Shown: positions 21,445 to 33,899 of the stretch, piece by piece
How the letters are laid out: each line of letters begins with the position of its first letter
Position numbering within the stretch: position 1 is the stretch's first letter
Assembly (NCBI GenBank): GCA_050084515.1
Contig: CM114271.1
Span: 23,560,001-23,624,000, forward strand
DNA length: 64,000 bases
Direction: 5' to 3'
Source of the DNA: Blasia pusilla
Lineage: Eukaryota > Marchantiophyta > Marchantiopsida > Blasiales
The notes under the pieces: model-generated
Seen by the model: the letters and a program-made list of their open reading frames with translations, nothing else
Told to the model about the DNA's origin: nothing
Database searches by the model: none
Made by a program: the position numbers and the translations under genes

Positions 21445-23476
21445 TCAGCGAGTATACTCTTCAGGGAGACGAAATCCTGAGACTACTCTCTTCTCTGTAA
21501 AGATTCCTCCTGTTAGTGGCATTACATTCCAATACATTGTCAAATTGAAGCTGCGGCCACGTAAATTGCTCCCCTGCAAGAGGAAGAAAGCAACAGAATG
21601 TATCAACAATAAAGCTAGAAACTGCAACTATTGTGGTGGGCACTGTACTTGGAATGTTGTAAATAGCCAAAATTCTCTTCTCAAGTGTTCAAATTATCTT
21701 TATTGAGTGTCATGAAAAATTAAAATTTTGGGAGGATGAGAACAATCACATAAATACGATATACTCACTTGATCAGCAAAGCTGTATTTATTTCTCACTC
21801 GCAGAGCAATTCTTGCATCTTCTTTCCTATCCACAATCGAATCCCATAGAGATACCTGTTGAAAAAACATTTATTTTGAGCACTCCACAGATGCTAAAAG
21901 ACACACCCTACACTCAAAAAAACTCATCTTCAGCCAGAGCCAGAGTATGTCCACATAACGATGTTCCTTCACTTGCTACAGTATGCAATACTAGTATTGA
22001 CGATAGTTTTGAACTTTCCTTCCCTACATTTAGACTTTTCTGCTAGCTGCCCCGATAAGATAGGTGTCAATGAATCAAGATGCAATCCCCCCATAATAGT
22101 TTAAATTTGCAATCGACTCACTGTGGCTTACATAAGGGGGAGTCGAACAACACCCAAGACTGAATTAAATCCACTTCAGAAATCCCATGGAAAGTAGCAC
22201 AATGAGAAGGACAATTGTGTGAGATGAAAAATACAGCCGGAAGAATGTGTATATGCATGAACCTGATTAACTTGGTTCTTTGCAGTCTCATATTCTGCAG
22301 CTACAAAGACGAACAGCTGTGCCAAACACGCCAGGTGGACATGTCAGTGAGACCTTTGTTTGCACTTGACCCACCAGACGGAATTCCAATTTGGAAATCA
22401 AATTGCAAGACCGAGAAGCATCAGTAATCATGCAAAACCGTACCTGTTTCGTGTTCCATGTGAAAACTGATCGCAAATCGGCCGTTATATTCAACGCCAC
22501 CTTTGCCTGCATTCGAACACATTACAGTGAGTTAACAACGTGCGAATTGGGAACTGTGCGTGATTTAAAAAACGGGTAATACAATGGTCAATCTTTTGGA
22601 CAGGAGGAAAATGAAATTGGGTAGGGTTTGGGAAAGATTAAACACGCGTTGCATCAGCCGCTATAACTCAACCTTTATGGAAAACCTTTCCTGCGGTGAT
22701 TGTCGGACTACTAGTCTCATACAAAACCGACCTTCAGGACTCACCATAAGCATGTCCATCAGAAAGTCCCAAGAAGTTCGCGTACCTCATCATTACCATT
22801 GGGCAGTCTTTGTAAGACATCAACACTCAGCACCTGCAAGGCATCAAACGTAAATCAATCGTGTGAACCTTGCCACAAAAGGCACAAACGATGATTTTAG
22901 CACAGATACACTCAAGACCCTACGCATGGAATTTGAAACAATCCGCACGCCTACGGCTCGCGACACTCCTGGTCCGAAATAACTATACTGATCACCCTTA
23001 CTTACACCGATATACCTAAGCGGAAATTTCTTTCCACTTTGGCAGTTTCTCTTCATGTAGTCGATCACAACAGATATACCGAGAGCGGAGTTGTCTATCA
23101 AATAATCCCCCCTTTCGACAGAAACATTCACAGCTTAAATGGAGCTCCACTAGAATTGCTTTCAGAAATGAACAAGACGCGAAAAAACAATTCTTCTAGC
23201 GGGCCCGCAAGCTTACAGATGAAATTTCACCAGAAGAAAGTAAGAAAAGACGGCCTACATCAGTTCTAGGATCGCCTTCATACGGTGGCCAGGAAGGAAT
23301 GTATCATCAACACAGACTTTCACAAGCGCACCAAGCAAGTCCAGACGTACCTGAAGATCAACATCCGGTTTAGATGTATGGAAGTTATCGGAGAAAGACG
23401 CCAGGAGACACAGACCGGCCAGGACAGTGATCCCAAAAGTGAGCACCGCATTGGCTCTGAACACAAACGAATGCAT
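21445..23476 (-). CDS. SPCS3: Signal peptidase complex subunit 3 (SPC22/SPCS3 family), six exons
   Basis: Accessory subunit of the ER signal peptidase complex, a single-pass type II membrane protein that helps the catalytic subunit remove signal peptides in the ER lumen. Exons on the minus strand: 23476-23351, 22833-22786, 22506-22444, 22316-22263, 21855-21769, 21573-21445. All introns are GT-AG and phase 0, and the product is 168 aa, close to the usual plant length of about 167. Exon 1 starts MHSFVFRANAVLTFGITVLA (N-terminal membrane anchor). Later signature pieces are ITADLRSVFTWNTKQ, LFVFVAAEYET, VSLWDSIV and NLRGRSFNLTMYWNVMP, with a C-terminus SGFRLPEEYTR and TGA. The start Met is the first residue of family homology; upstream in-frame codons look like 5' UTR. 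The gene appears intact. Confidence 0.95.
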
Positions 23477-24830
23477 CGCGCAAAGGATGCCTTGCCTGCT
23501 CGCTAGCTCTTCCTGCCTCTCTTCGCGCGAGTGATCGTTTCTTGCTCGGCCGGTGTCACATAACTCAAGCCTCCCACACCTTATGCCATAATCACACGCG
23601 CCGAGCTTCCTATTTCTCTCTCCCAGCCGGCCTTGAAACTCTACCTCATTTCCAATCCCTCCCTCCACACTCGTGACGGCAACGGGACCGAGCACTCCTT
23701 CGACTCGTCAGACGCACGCAGGTACAAGCATCCCGTAGAGCGTTGAAAACCTTCCAGCCATTTAAACACCCGCCAATGCGCATTTAATACTTGGCAGCCC
23801 CGCTACAAAATCCCCTCCCTTCTCTAGTAGGTCTTCCTAGAACGAGGCCCGACCCCCCGCCTCTGGAATCTGCCGAAAGCTTCACGATGCGAGACCAACG
23901 ACGATGAGGAGCCGGTACCCGCGTTCTTCGTAAACTTTCATGATGGGGTAAATCGGGAGCTGCCGGACACCGTACCCTAGGCAACTTCAGCACCTACTGC
24001 GTCCGTCCGCCCGTACAGGACACGAGCGCCGGGTTGCGGATGTAACTACGACCACAACGGAAGCGTCAGGCGAAATCTTCCCTCTGCTGGCTGGCGGCCT
24101 GGAGCCACCGTGGAAGGCGTGCGTAACGCTTTGGTTTGACCGGACTACCATCGTCGAAGAACACGGCTATCTCGTAAGTAAGCTCGTCACGGTCACGCGA
24201 TCGGATGAGTCGGTAAATGTCTGCGTTGCGGACGACCGGTTTCATATGCGGAAGAATATTCCTCCTCCCGACAGGGATCTAATGACTTTATAAAGCTGAG
24301 TACATGTGGGGGGCGTTAAACGGAGAATGGGGATTCGGGGAATGGAAGCGTGACATCTTGAGGTCGTTGGGATCGAGATCATCAAGAGCATGTAGATGTA
24401 CATCGAAGAAACGCCGAATACTCAATCCGGAGCAATTCCAGCGCCGACGGGACTCTCCCTTGTCTCCAACTGTGGCGAGCTTGAACACGGAAAGTAGAAG
24501 CTAGTGTGGGAAATCCAGCACCAAACTTGGAAGAATTGTTGAGAACACCTAGACGCGCACCGATCGACAAGCCCGGGGAAACGGTGAAGCAGGGAAAGAA
24601 TTGGAATAGAACACATCTCGATTCCGAAGACCTCTTGAACAGCTTGAACGATCACATAGAGAGATCTTGGCGTGAAATCCGAGCTACGTACACCGAGGGA
24701 TGACTATCGGCCGCAGAGAGGATTGTGGGAGCAAAAATTGCAAATTGGGACGTGAAGAGCCGACTGAAACGTAAAGACGAGAAACAAGCTTTGCTTTTAC
24801 CTCATTGTGGATGTTGAGTTTCCGTTCTAT
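23477..24830. other. Upstream region of SPC22 and adjacent intergenic DNA
   Basis: Expected to hold the SPC22 5' UTR and promoter. A small plus-strand open stretch (24506-24703, MGNPAPNLEELLRTPRRAPI) is unrecognised. No TATA box or other motif is convincing. Confidence 0.35.
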
Positions 24831-24831
24831 A

Positions 24832-24862
24832 CTAGTAAGTGCCCGTGCACCACGGAAAATGC
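24832..24862 (-). other. Helitron 3' terminus 1
   Basis: CTAG at 24832-24835 is preceded on the minus strand by a short GC-rich stem-loop around GTGCACGGGCAC. These are standard Helitron end features. Confidence 0.6.
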
Positions 24863-25047
24863 AAAAGTGTTTATGTTAGTATGAAGAGTTTTTCTAAGGT
24901 GTAGTCTAAGAGTTTTTCTAAGGGACCAACGATGCTCTACAGCAAATTTTTTTGTTGTCCGTAGTATATGAAACATTTTCTTGTTGTCACATGTCATGTC
25001 GGAAAGTGTTTGCATTTCAAAAACGCACTCTCCCATAATAATATAGA

Positions 25048-25081
25048 CTAGTAAAAATGCATATGCGATGCACATGCATCT
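25048..25081 (-). other. Helitron 3' terminus 2
   Basis: CTAG at 25048-25051 is preceded on the minus strand by GATGCATGTGCATC and a short T run. It lies 216 bp from terminus 1, so two Helitron ends are stacked. Confidence 0.6.
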
Positions 25082-25572
25082 AAGTTAGCATATCATAACT
25101 ATATTTTTTTCAATGAAACATAACAATTTTTTTCGAAAAAGTCCCCATTCACCATTGGAATTTGAACCTCGTCCCACAAACATCGAGCGGTGAACTCCTC
25201 AATCGCTCCACTCTGATGTGCATGTGTATGTTTGTGGGAAGGAGAGAATAGTAGTTTCCGAACATGCGACTTCACCGAGAAAGGTGGTGTTTTGGATTGC
25301 ATTCGTTAGTTGTTGCTTTGTCCGTTCTCTTCAACGGCATCTTACGGAGCAACTCACCAGCTTGAACAAACACGGGAGATAGACACCGGTCCTCTACGGT
25401 CCCTTGGGGTAGTGTAGTCCAAATCTTTCAGGAAAGGAGCTTAGACATCACCCACCACCTTATCAACCTCTGTCAGTGAGACTTGGGCAGTCAAGACCAA
25501 CTTCGAGCCTTCCTGAGACAATGGCCCTACCAACATTGGGGTAGAATTCTACTTCTATGCCTCAAGATCCTC

Positions 25573-25616
25573 AACCGAATCCAAGAACAAGTCCCATCTT
25601 GTTCTTGGATTCGGTT
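25573..25616 (+). repeat. Perfect 19-bp inverted repeat with 6-nt loop
   Basis: Arms at 25573-25591 and 25598-25616 (AACCGAATCCAAGAACAAG and its exact complement) with loop TCCCAT. The flanking bases do not pair. It lies within the Helitron span, outside its coding remnants. Confidence 0.75.
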
Positions 25617-26171
25617 CGCAGCGTTGCTAGCACCGAGCGGTCCGCCATGTGCACCATTCCACGTCCCCTCACTGGGAATAGAATCCACACTAAGGTAAAT
25701 ATGCTTCTATACATAACATGCAGTGCATTGGTGAGAAAATGTAATAGTAGTATCCAAACTTCCCAAGGTAGGAAGATCCTTTTCATGGTTCAAAGGTTGT
25801 AAGGTCATTTGCACCATGAACAACAAGCTTTTACTTATTGGAAGTGGGAGAGAATTGTGTACCTTTGCACCCTAATTTGGGATAAGACTTTATATATACG
25901 ATTACCGTCTGAAATTATTACTAATAGTAATTACATATGTAATCTTATTGATTTGATCTATGAAAAATTTCTTAGTTGATTCCGTGACATTGATTTCTTA
26001 AGAGATACAACTATTTTGATTCAAAGAAATAAAGATATTGACGACATAAATACAAAGGTTATGTCTTCGTTTCTTGGATAGATAGATAATCTTTTTACCT
26101 AGATTTATTCATCACACAAATGATCTTCCAACCATTGAACTTGCACGTTTGTTTTCAACTTAAACCAAAGA

Positions 26172-27443
26172 TCAAAAGATGACCTCTGTACGGAGGCTTA
26201 GATGATTTATGGTGAATCCCCATGAAAAAAAAAGTAACACTTGACAAAAATCACCACCAAATACCAAAAGTTTTCTAGAAAATGGTATTCTCCGTAGATC
26301 ACGAGAAACAACTTCTATCATATCTTGTAAAGTTTGATTCACGACCTCAAATGCATGACGACGAGCCATAGGTGCTTTGTCGCGCATAATCAGCATTGCA
26401 TCACATATTAAGCGCTCTCCATTACTATCGATCGATAAATCACAAAAGAAAAAGGAAAGAAAATTAGAAGTTGTAATAATTTGAGTAATTAATTTTATCT
26501 ATGAACACAATTGGAGTTAATTAAAATAATTTGTAGCACTTGCTTGCAAGTAGAGCTCTCATCATGGGGATCTTGGAGCGTGAATGTCTAGTACGTCTTC
26601 CATCTAATAATAGGGTAGCCATACCATATGATGCTACATCCAAAGCTATATCTCTTTCACTCCTTACACTTGCAAAGGGAAGATAATATAAAAATGTTTT
26701 CCCCATTCTACCTAGATCATTAATGATTTTTTTTTGGGAAATGGTAAAGCATTCAAGCATATTTGATCAAGCTCATCATGTATAGTGTCCCCAGAATGCA
26801 TTGTCTTTCGTTCAAACACTCTTCTCCTAATTGCACTCGCTCAAATAATTCTTCCTTATCATATAATAGCTCTTGTTTCTCCAAATATGAGTGTGAATGA
26901 AAGTTGTCGAAATTATCTTTGGGCATGTTTGCAAATTCATATAGTTTCTTTTCTTGATATTGTAAATAATAATGGACTTCCAAAAATACGGTATTAATGA
27001 TAGCATCGTCAACGTGAAGATTATGAATTCCTATTTTTTGCAATTGAAGACTTCCAGAAAAAAAGTCCAAATCATGGTTAGTATGTTGAATGCTTAATAG
27101 AAACAAAAGAAGAAAAAAATTATGTAAGAAGTGATAGTAATGAATTCTTACTTAAAGTTGTTCATATAAGAGATCTTCTACCAATGGAACCAAGAATTGA
27201 CTCCATAATGTAGCAAGTTGAGCAAGTGTGTTGTAAGCTAGAATAGTTGCAAATAAACAGCAAAGTGAAGAACTTGTATAGATAATAGAAGCTTTCTTCA
27301 AAGCAAGAAAACACCTCCCTATCATCCTCAAGAAATCCCAATCGGACGGAAGCCTCTTGGAATGTTGGACATAATACCCCATAAATAGTTCTAAAGCATT
27401 CATATGTAATTGCTCTTTGAACATGATGGAGAAGTAATCTCAA
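26172..27443 (-). pseudogene. Helitron helicase (PIF1-like) remnant
   Basis: SF1 helicase part of the Helitron RepHel protein, in pieces on the minus strand. Pieces are 27443-27152 (upstream region, DWDFLRMIGRCF), 27106-26753, 26760-26521 with Walker A GRMGKTFLY and an ALDVASYGMATLLLDG stretch, and 26396-26172 with DKAPM (from the Walker B DEAPM) and VFGGDFCQVL (motif III). Frameshifts and stops separate the pieces. It would unwind DNA during rolling-circle transposition; this copy is dead. Confidence 0.8.
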
Positions 27444-28379
27444 CCAATGACGTTCTCCTTCACCTATGAAGAAGTGAAATAAATTAGCTCATCTATATTA
27501 TTATTGGAGAGTTCCCCTTCATTTTGCAAACTCCTTTCCTCATAGACCATGTGTCATGAGGAGAGGGTGGTATATAAAAGCAAATATATACAAACAACTT
27601 TTAAGTGTTTATTTACATGAGTAAGGTATAAGCGGCCAATGGGATGGCCACAACCATTTCTTTTTTCTACCCTACGAATCCATGTCTTATTATTCCAACA
27701 ATAATATGACGGAAAATCTATATATAGATTTTTTTGGGCAGTGGAATTAGATAGATTCGTTGCAAAGCATTGGGTCAGAGCTGTCTCTCTATTTAGTTGC
27801 AAAACATCTTGAAGAGCATCAACATCATTGAACTAGACTATTTTTTGCTATGGAAGATGAACTGCTAATCGCACAATACTTGGAAGTTCAGCATGTATAC
27901 TAAACTTGAAGAGACGCCAACATGCCAATGAAGAAGATATATATCCGGAATAATAAGAATTCCAAGTATTCAAGTAAGGAGAATGAACATAATGGATGAT
28001 AAATAGAATATAATGGATAAGAGCAATCACGTAGCAAAATCATACCTCGCATCAAGATATGACGTTGTCTCATTAACAACTTCAATTGCATTGGATGTAT
28101 CCATATCCTTTGACGACTAAAATAACATCATATCTGACCCCTTATAAACATATAAGTACTTGACGATAGAAACACTACTTATGATTTCCAAATTAATGTG
28201 ATAATCTAGGAGGGTGCATAACATAGGATTGTAAGGCACGACCCAACGATTATCCAATGAATGTTGGCACTTAATTATTGCCCTTTTATTCTCCAATCTA
28301 CAAAAACACAAGAACAAATTATGAATACATCGGCGTCATATGCCTAATAGTAATAAAGATAAAATGATCCTTACATGTC

Positions 28380-29000
28380 ATTGAATGGTTAACCATCTTC
28401 CATCTCTTCAGTGTTGGCCGCAAAAGTTTTAGGATAGCCTATTGTACAATTTTTTGTTTTGTTATCCATATGTGATGCATTTGGATTTAATGGTCCAAAT
28501 GGCCCATGAATCATGCAATTAGCAACAGTAGAATACAACCTTTGATGGTTAGATTGATGAGTGATTTCTACGGAAATGATACGATCATAATCATAACTTG
28601 TACGTAGTTTATACTCACAACCTAATATAATAAGAAGGTGCACATGCGGCAAACCTCTTTTCTGGAATTCTACCACATTGATGCATCCTAAAAATCGACC
28701 CGATATCTGCTTCTTGATGATAGGTCATAAAGATTCCTTCTTTTTCTTCTTAAAAACCCTCACGACCAAATCAGGTCGGTCTGTAGTTGATCAACCAAGT
28801 AATAAGGGTGATGTAATCTCCTCCCCATTTGAATTGCATGTCATGGTCAAAAAGTAGTCTGGCTTTCCCAAATGTCTTACAATTGCCATTGCATCTTGAT
28901 ACAATTGATGCATGTGACGTGGCCTACCAATAAAAGAAGACGGTAAAATAATGCGTCTCCCAAACCTTTAACTATTCACATCCTGTTGATGCATGGCATC
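28380..29000 (-). pseudogene. Helitron Rep (HUH nuclease) remnant
   Basis: On the minus strand, from high to low coordinates: RHMHQLYQDAMAIVRHLGKP, then DYFLTMTCN, stops, then VEFQKRGLPHVHLLIIL containing the HVH of the HUH nicking domain, and VANCMIHGPFGPLNP. The order matches the Helitron Rep domain upstream of the helicase. Several stops and shifts make it non-functional. Confidence 0.75.
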
Positions 29001-29399
29001 CTTTACGCCTTGATTTATTTCGGCCCTGAACTCCTTCTCATTTAAGCAAACCCATGATAATCATTGCATCTCTAAAGTGGCATAGAAGTCAACCATATAT
29101 TCTTCACTAAGTAGACCCAACCGGAATAAGAAATTGTCATTTTCGTCTCAAATCTACATTTGAAGTAAAAAAACATGCAAATTTCAAAGTTGTAACACCC
29201 CTTGTTTTTCTTTACTCAATAATATTGTCATCAATTCTTTCCTCATCCATTCGATCTTCTAATCGTTCAATATGTCCCTCCTTATGAATAATGCGGCCGA
29301 ATCGTTAGGATTCTCTATAACCTTTCATTCTCCCAAAGGGTATTCTAGGATGCCAACCTGCTTCACCATAGATAAATAATAGAAAAAAGTGCAATGGAA

Positions 29400-29440
29400 T
29401 GAATATATTTATATATTTATATATTTATATATATCTATTC
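29400..29440. repeat. AT-rich short tandem repeat
   Basis: About four copies of a TATATTTATA unit. Confidence 0.7.
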
Positions 29441-29959
29441 CCAGACTTTAACACTTTGCATCAAGAACTCTCTTACTTGCCTAGAGGATGATCTGCATAT
29501 TGTTGGAAGAAATTGGAAAATCACTCATCTGAATCACACGAAATACACGTGGTTCACTTCTCGTGCAGAACCTACATCCATGACCAAACACTCTCGGGTC
29601 AATTTATTGAAATCTGCACACATGGTACATCGTGAGCTCTCCAAGCCTCCCTCTCAAGCCTAAATCGGGGCGCGCAGAATGACCTAGAAACCCTAACATG
29701 GCTTCAGTTAAATACGCATAAAACTTGTGTGTGTATCGTACTACACACATTGGTATTGAGAGGGGTGGCTAAGAAGTGCGCCCCGCCTCCTAGATCCCAC
29801 CACCATGGTAGTCATAGACAACAAGCAAGCATGCCTTTCAGAGATTTTCATGATGTCACTCTTGTAGCATTCCATGCACATAGGCAAAAATCTCCATCTT
29901 GTCTTATATTCTATTCGCTTCACTAAGTCTAACCCTAAGAGTATTTGTGAAATCATGCC

Positions 29960-30764
29960 TAGAAATGTAGAACATGCAACAAGTCCAAACAATGTCTGAA
30001 CTTCGCTACCAAAATCGGCTTTGTCAACATATCTATTGCATTCTCCTCAATGCCTATCTTCAGAAGGTTGATCACACCCTTTGTTAGTGTCTCTTGAATG
30101 AAATGATATCCAACATCAATGTGATTTGTCCTAGCATGATATACTTGGTTTCTAGCTAACTATATAGCATTCAGGCTATCACAATACATGATGACCCATC
30201 TTGCAACAAAACATCTGATGCAACCATATACTCAGCCTTTATGGTAGATTGTGCTATAGAGGCTTGTAATCTGGACTTCCAACTAACAGGCCCACCCACC
30301 AATATGTATAAAAAATCTATGGTGGACCTCCTTTTGTCCAAATCTCTTGCAAACTCAGAATCCACATAGCCAACTAGCTAGAGCTTTGGCTTTCACAACT
30401 CTACCATCAAAGAAAATTCCCATGTCCACTTCTCCTTTCAAGTAACGAAGAATACACTTCACTGATTCCCAATGTTGCTTCCCCGGGTTTGACATAAATG
30501 TGCTAACCATACTCACTATATATGAGATATTTGGTCGAATGCATGTCATTGCATATGTCAAACTTCCAACCGCACTTTCATAATGAACCTCCGACATTGC
30601 TCTCCTTTCACCTTTAGTATCATGTCAATCAACTAAAGAGAGTCTCAAATAAGTCCCTAAAGGAGTGCTTGCAGATTTAGCATTCTCCATGCCAAACCGT
30701 TCAAGTACCTTCTCAAGGTACTTCCTCTTGGACATGCATATCCATCTATTCTTCCAATCTCTGT
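29960..30764 (-). pseudogene. Ty1/copia RT C-terminus and RNase H remnant (3' part)
   Basis: Minus-strand translation gives, in order, YLEKVLERFGMENAKSASTP, SAVGSLTYAMTCIRPNISYI, RYLKGEVDMGI, FARDLDKRRSTIDFLYILVG, GPVSWKSRLQASIAQSTIKA and, near 30.0 kb, NHIDVGYHFIQETLTKGVIN and DMLTKP. This is the end of a copia polyprotein. It is broken by stops and shifts. It continues directly at 37151-37330, on the far side of the inserted gypsy element. Downstream (29440-29960) no LTR was resolved. Confidence 0.85.
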
Positions 30765-30769
30765 GCATA

Positions 30770-31772
30770 TGTCGCGCCCCTACTCTAGTTGAACGTCAAT
30801 ATTTAGTGTTGCGGAAGCGTACGTTCAGTAGGACACGATCTCATTGCCGATCTGCACCCAAATACGCACTCTCGTTAGTCGAGTGTGGGCCAACCAGCGT
30901 TCCCAACCCACCGAGTTCTCAACTCGGCGTCTCATCAAGCTCAAACCTTCCTTAATTCCTAGTTTCCAAAACATGGCAAGTCCTTCAAGACTTGGAACAG
31001 ACTTCCTGATTAGTCCAGGAACCTAAAAAGGCACTTACACACTTAGCGATCCCAACTGTTCAACAGACCTTGTGCGAGTTCCAAACCGAGACCCAAGTAA
31101 TTGAGTTGCGGGGTGAAATCCAAGAGGGATGTCTAACATCGCCTCCGTAGACTTGGTTCAGGTTTTCCAACCCAACCCCAAACTCTCGATCCGTTCCATG
31201 CCCTTGAGTCGCCGCATGGCGCCCCAAAGTGGGGTTCAAGTTCCAAGCACTCTGGGAGACCTTCCCCCTTACTAGTACTTATGGGGTTCTCCAATAACCC
31301 CCCCTTGGAAAAGGAGGGTCGGGCCCTTCATTGTGGCCCTCAACCGACTCTACATAGAGTCATTTCCGGGTTGTTTCTCAGCCGCTGCTTATGCGTTTGC
31401 AAAGATCTTTAGTGTGTTTGAACCGGCTTTCCATAAGCCTTCCAACTCACCCTTGTTTAATCCAAACGCATCTTTTCGCTAAAAGTGATGGTTATAAATA
31501 CAGTCGGAAACTCTCAAACGCTAGTGGCGTTCCAAATCCGGATTCCTTCCTTTGGCAATCCACTTTCTAGACTCGATTCCTTTCAAGTCTTATTCCTCGT
31601 TTGGTCCAGGTTTCTCGGTCGAGACCACAACATCTGAAACGCGAAGCCTCGCTTGCGTCTCGTCTCTTGTCTCTTCTTCAAGACTACTCCAACGTGCAAA
31701 CCATCTTAGCGTGAGCCCGCTAATGTTCCGATGTTCCGCTTTGGCACTCGTTTGATCATGAGGGTCGTGAAA
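30770..31772 (-). repeat. 3' LTR of the chromovirus
   Basis: Begins TGTCGCGCCCC on plus (so ends ...GCGACA on minus). The part from 30846 matches 36223-37145. It contains the 75-bp end that the other LTR lacks. Confidence 0.9.
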
Positions 31773-32461
31773 CTCACGCCTCTTTAGAGATTGATGACCT
31801 CATCAACGCAAACCTTTGTTATGTCAAGTCTCCTGGGTAGCCTACCCCTTGACATTGAATTGCTTTCTGGTGGCTAACCTGCAATTCTTCTTAGTCTAGA
31901 GTTGTCGCTTTGCATCACTTAGAATTATTAGCCTCTCCTCTTTGATAAGCCTGGACTTGTTCCAAAGAACTAACCTATCAAATAAGCTAACTAAGTGTGC
32001 AACCTTAGACTCTTCTGGCTCATTCCTGTAAACATCACACATGTTTACCTGGTCTACAAATCGTACTACTATTGGGTCGCTCTCGTATTTGTCTTAGGCG
32101 CGTCACTAAGTTTACTTATGTAGCCACAAGTAAGATCACCCCAAGACCCAAGACAGATTCATCTGCCCCGCCGACGCTAGGGCGAGCCCGAGTGTAATCC
32201 AACACAAGGTCCTATTCTAGGTGCTTATCCACATACGAGCTCTCATCTCAAATACTCCTTGTGTGTCCTCTTGAATTACATCCTAAGCCCATGATGAACG
32301 ACTCATAGCCATGCACTACCACATACAAATTGCAATCAACTTTGGCATCGAATCTCCAAATCCATACACTCCTTTATTGCAACACTAGCATATTCTAGTT
32401 ACAACGGCCTTCGGCCCAAGATTCCAATGGGTACAAGTCATGTCTCTAGCTTCTCCTCGTA

Positions 32462-33899
32462 CTAACGTATCTGCTTTGCTTGCGTTTGCTCGAAGTCTCG
32501 CAACAACTCTTGCACGTGTTCCAAATCCGACTCCGCAATCCAAGTCGCCTCCTTCACATGGTAGCCCTTCCATTTAACCAAGTATTCATACTTGTTGGCC
32601 CGACGCCTCGAACGTAAGATGGTCTCCACCTCAAACTCCGGCTCTTCATTTATGATCACCAGGTACGGTCTCACCACCTGTCTCCGCTCAAAACGTCCAT
32701 TATCTTGAAGATATTTCTTCAACAATGACACATGAAAGGTCGGGTTAATCTTGAACTCGATCGGCAGCCCCAAAGTATACACATCCTCAAACGGGTTTGC
32801 CACAATTACATACGGTCCAGCATACTTGGCAGACAGCTTCGTAGACAACTCTTTCGGAAGAGTGAGATTCTTCACACTCAACCACACTTGCTCTCCAACT
32901 TGGAATCGTCCTTGGCGCCGACTCTTGTTAGCATGCTTAACGTACCTCATTTCAGCCTTTGCAAGACTTCGCCTTGCTCGCTCTTCCCGTTCTCGCATTT
33001 CTACCAACAAACCTTATGCCGTCGCTTGTCGTGTTCATGCCAATATAGTACCCTTCGAAAGGGCTAGGTTAAGAGGCCCTTTTGGCTCTCGTCCAATTGC
33101 CAGGAGAAACGGAGATTCTCCAGTTGCAAAATGCTTGGTCGAGTTGTAGTTGTACTCCGCCATGCTCAGCCACTTGACCCAATCTCCTTGATAAGCACTG
33201 ACATAATTCCTTAAGTACTGATTCACGATAGAGTTAACCTTTTCAGTCTGTCCATCCGTCGGTGGGTGGAAAGCCGTACTGAAACTCAGCTTGGTCTTAA
33301 ACCTCCTGAACAAGTGCTTGCAGAAAGCACCGGTAAACTTTGGATCCCGATCTGAAACAATGCTCCTCGGCAATCCATGAGCACGCCACCAGCTATCGAG
33401 AAAGAATAACAACGTCGTATAAGCCATTACGGAATCCACCGTCGGCATGAATCTCGCCAACTTGCTAAATCGATCAACAATCACAAGTATAGCGTTGTAT
33501 CCCTCTGATTCCGGAAGACTCGAGATGAAATTCATACTCACACTTTGCAAGGGTCCTTCTGGGATCGGCAAGGGATGCAGAAAGCCTTGTTTCTTATCAT
33601 AAGAAACTCTATTTGCTTGGCAGGTCACACAGGTCTTCATATATTGAGCAACATCCTCTTTCATGTTGGGCCAAAAGAATCGCTTTGATGTGAATGACCA
33701 GCGTCAGAGATTTCTCTCCTTTATGTCCTGCCAAGGGTCCGTCGTGACACTCCGCTAACACTTTGGTTCGCATCCTGCCTTGCCCTACATAGATCCTACT
33801 CTGTTTGAACCTTATTAAACCGTGCCTCAAACTTATGTTGGCCACCTTCTCACCCTGCTTCAACTTCCTCAGGTACTCCCCTGCGTGAGCATCCTTCAC
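32462..33899 (-). pseudogene. Chromovirus integrase with chromodomain
   Basis: Integrase of the nested element in three overlapping pieces (33899-33609, 33664-33035, 33010-32462) separated by frame shifts. It has the zinc domain (CHDGPLAGHKGE; CVTCQANR) and the DDE core with SMNF where SMDF is expected (first Asp changed to Asn), SDRDPKFTG and HPPTDGQTEKVN. The C-terminal region (VGEQVWLSVKNLTL) is followed by a chromodomain (LVKWKGYHVKEATWI). Chromodomains direct integration to chromatin with particular histone marks. The Asn change and shifts make this copy inactive. Confidence 0.9.

Larger units (their letters stand above)
24832..29400 (-). mobile_element. Decayed Helitron (rolling-circle transposon), minus strand
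   Basis: Rep and helicase remnants on the minus strand end in a Helitron-like 3' terminus. Read on minus, the 3' end is GTGCACGGGCACTTACTAG, finishing at 24832 and followed by T, which fits insertion between A and T. A second terminus of the same type (hairpin with GATGCATGTGCATC, then TTTTTACTAG) ends at 25048. The 5' end (TC) was not located; about 29.4 kb is the limit of recognisable coding sequence. The sequence is AT-rich compared with the host genes. Confidence 0.75.

Noticed and set aside
25573-25616. microRNA precursor
   Set aside because: The stem is only 19 bp with a 6-nt loop and no extended base pairing, too short for a plant miRNA hairpin.
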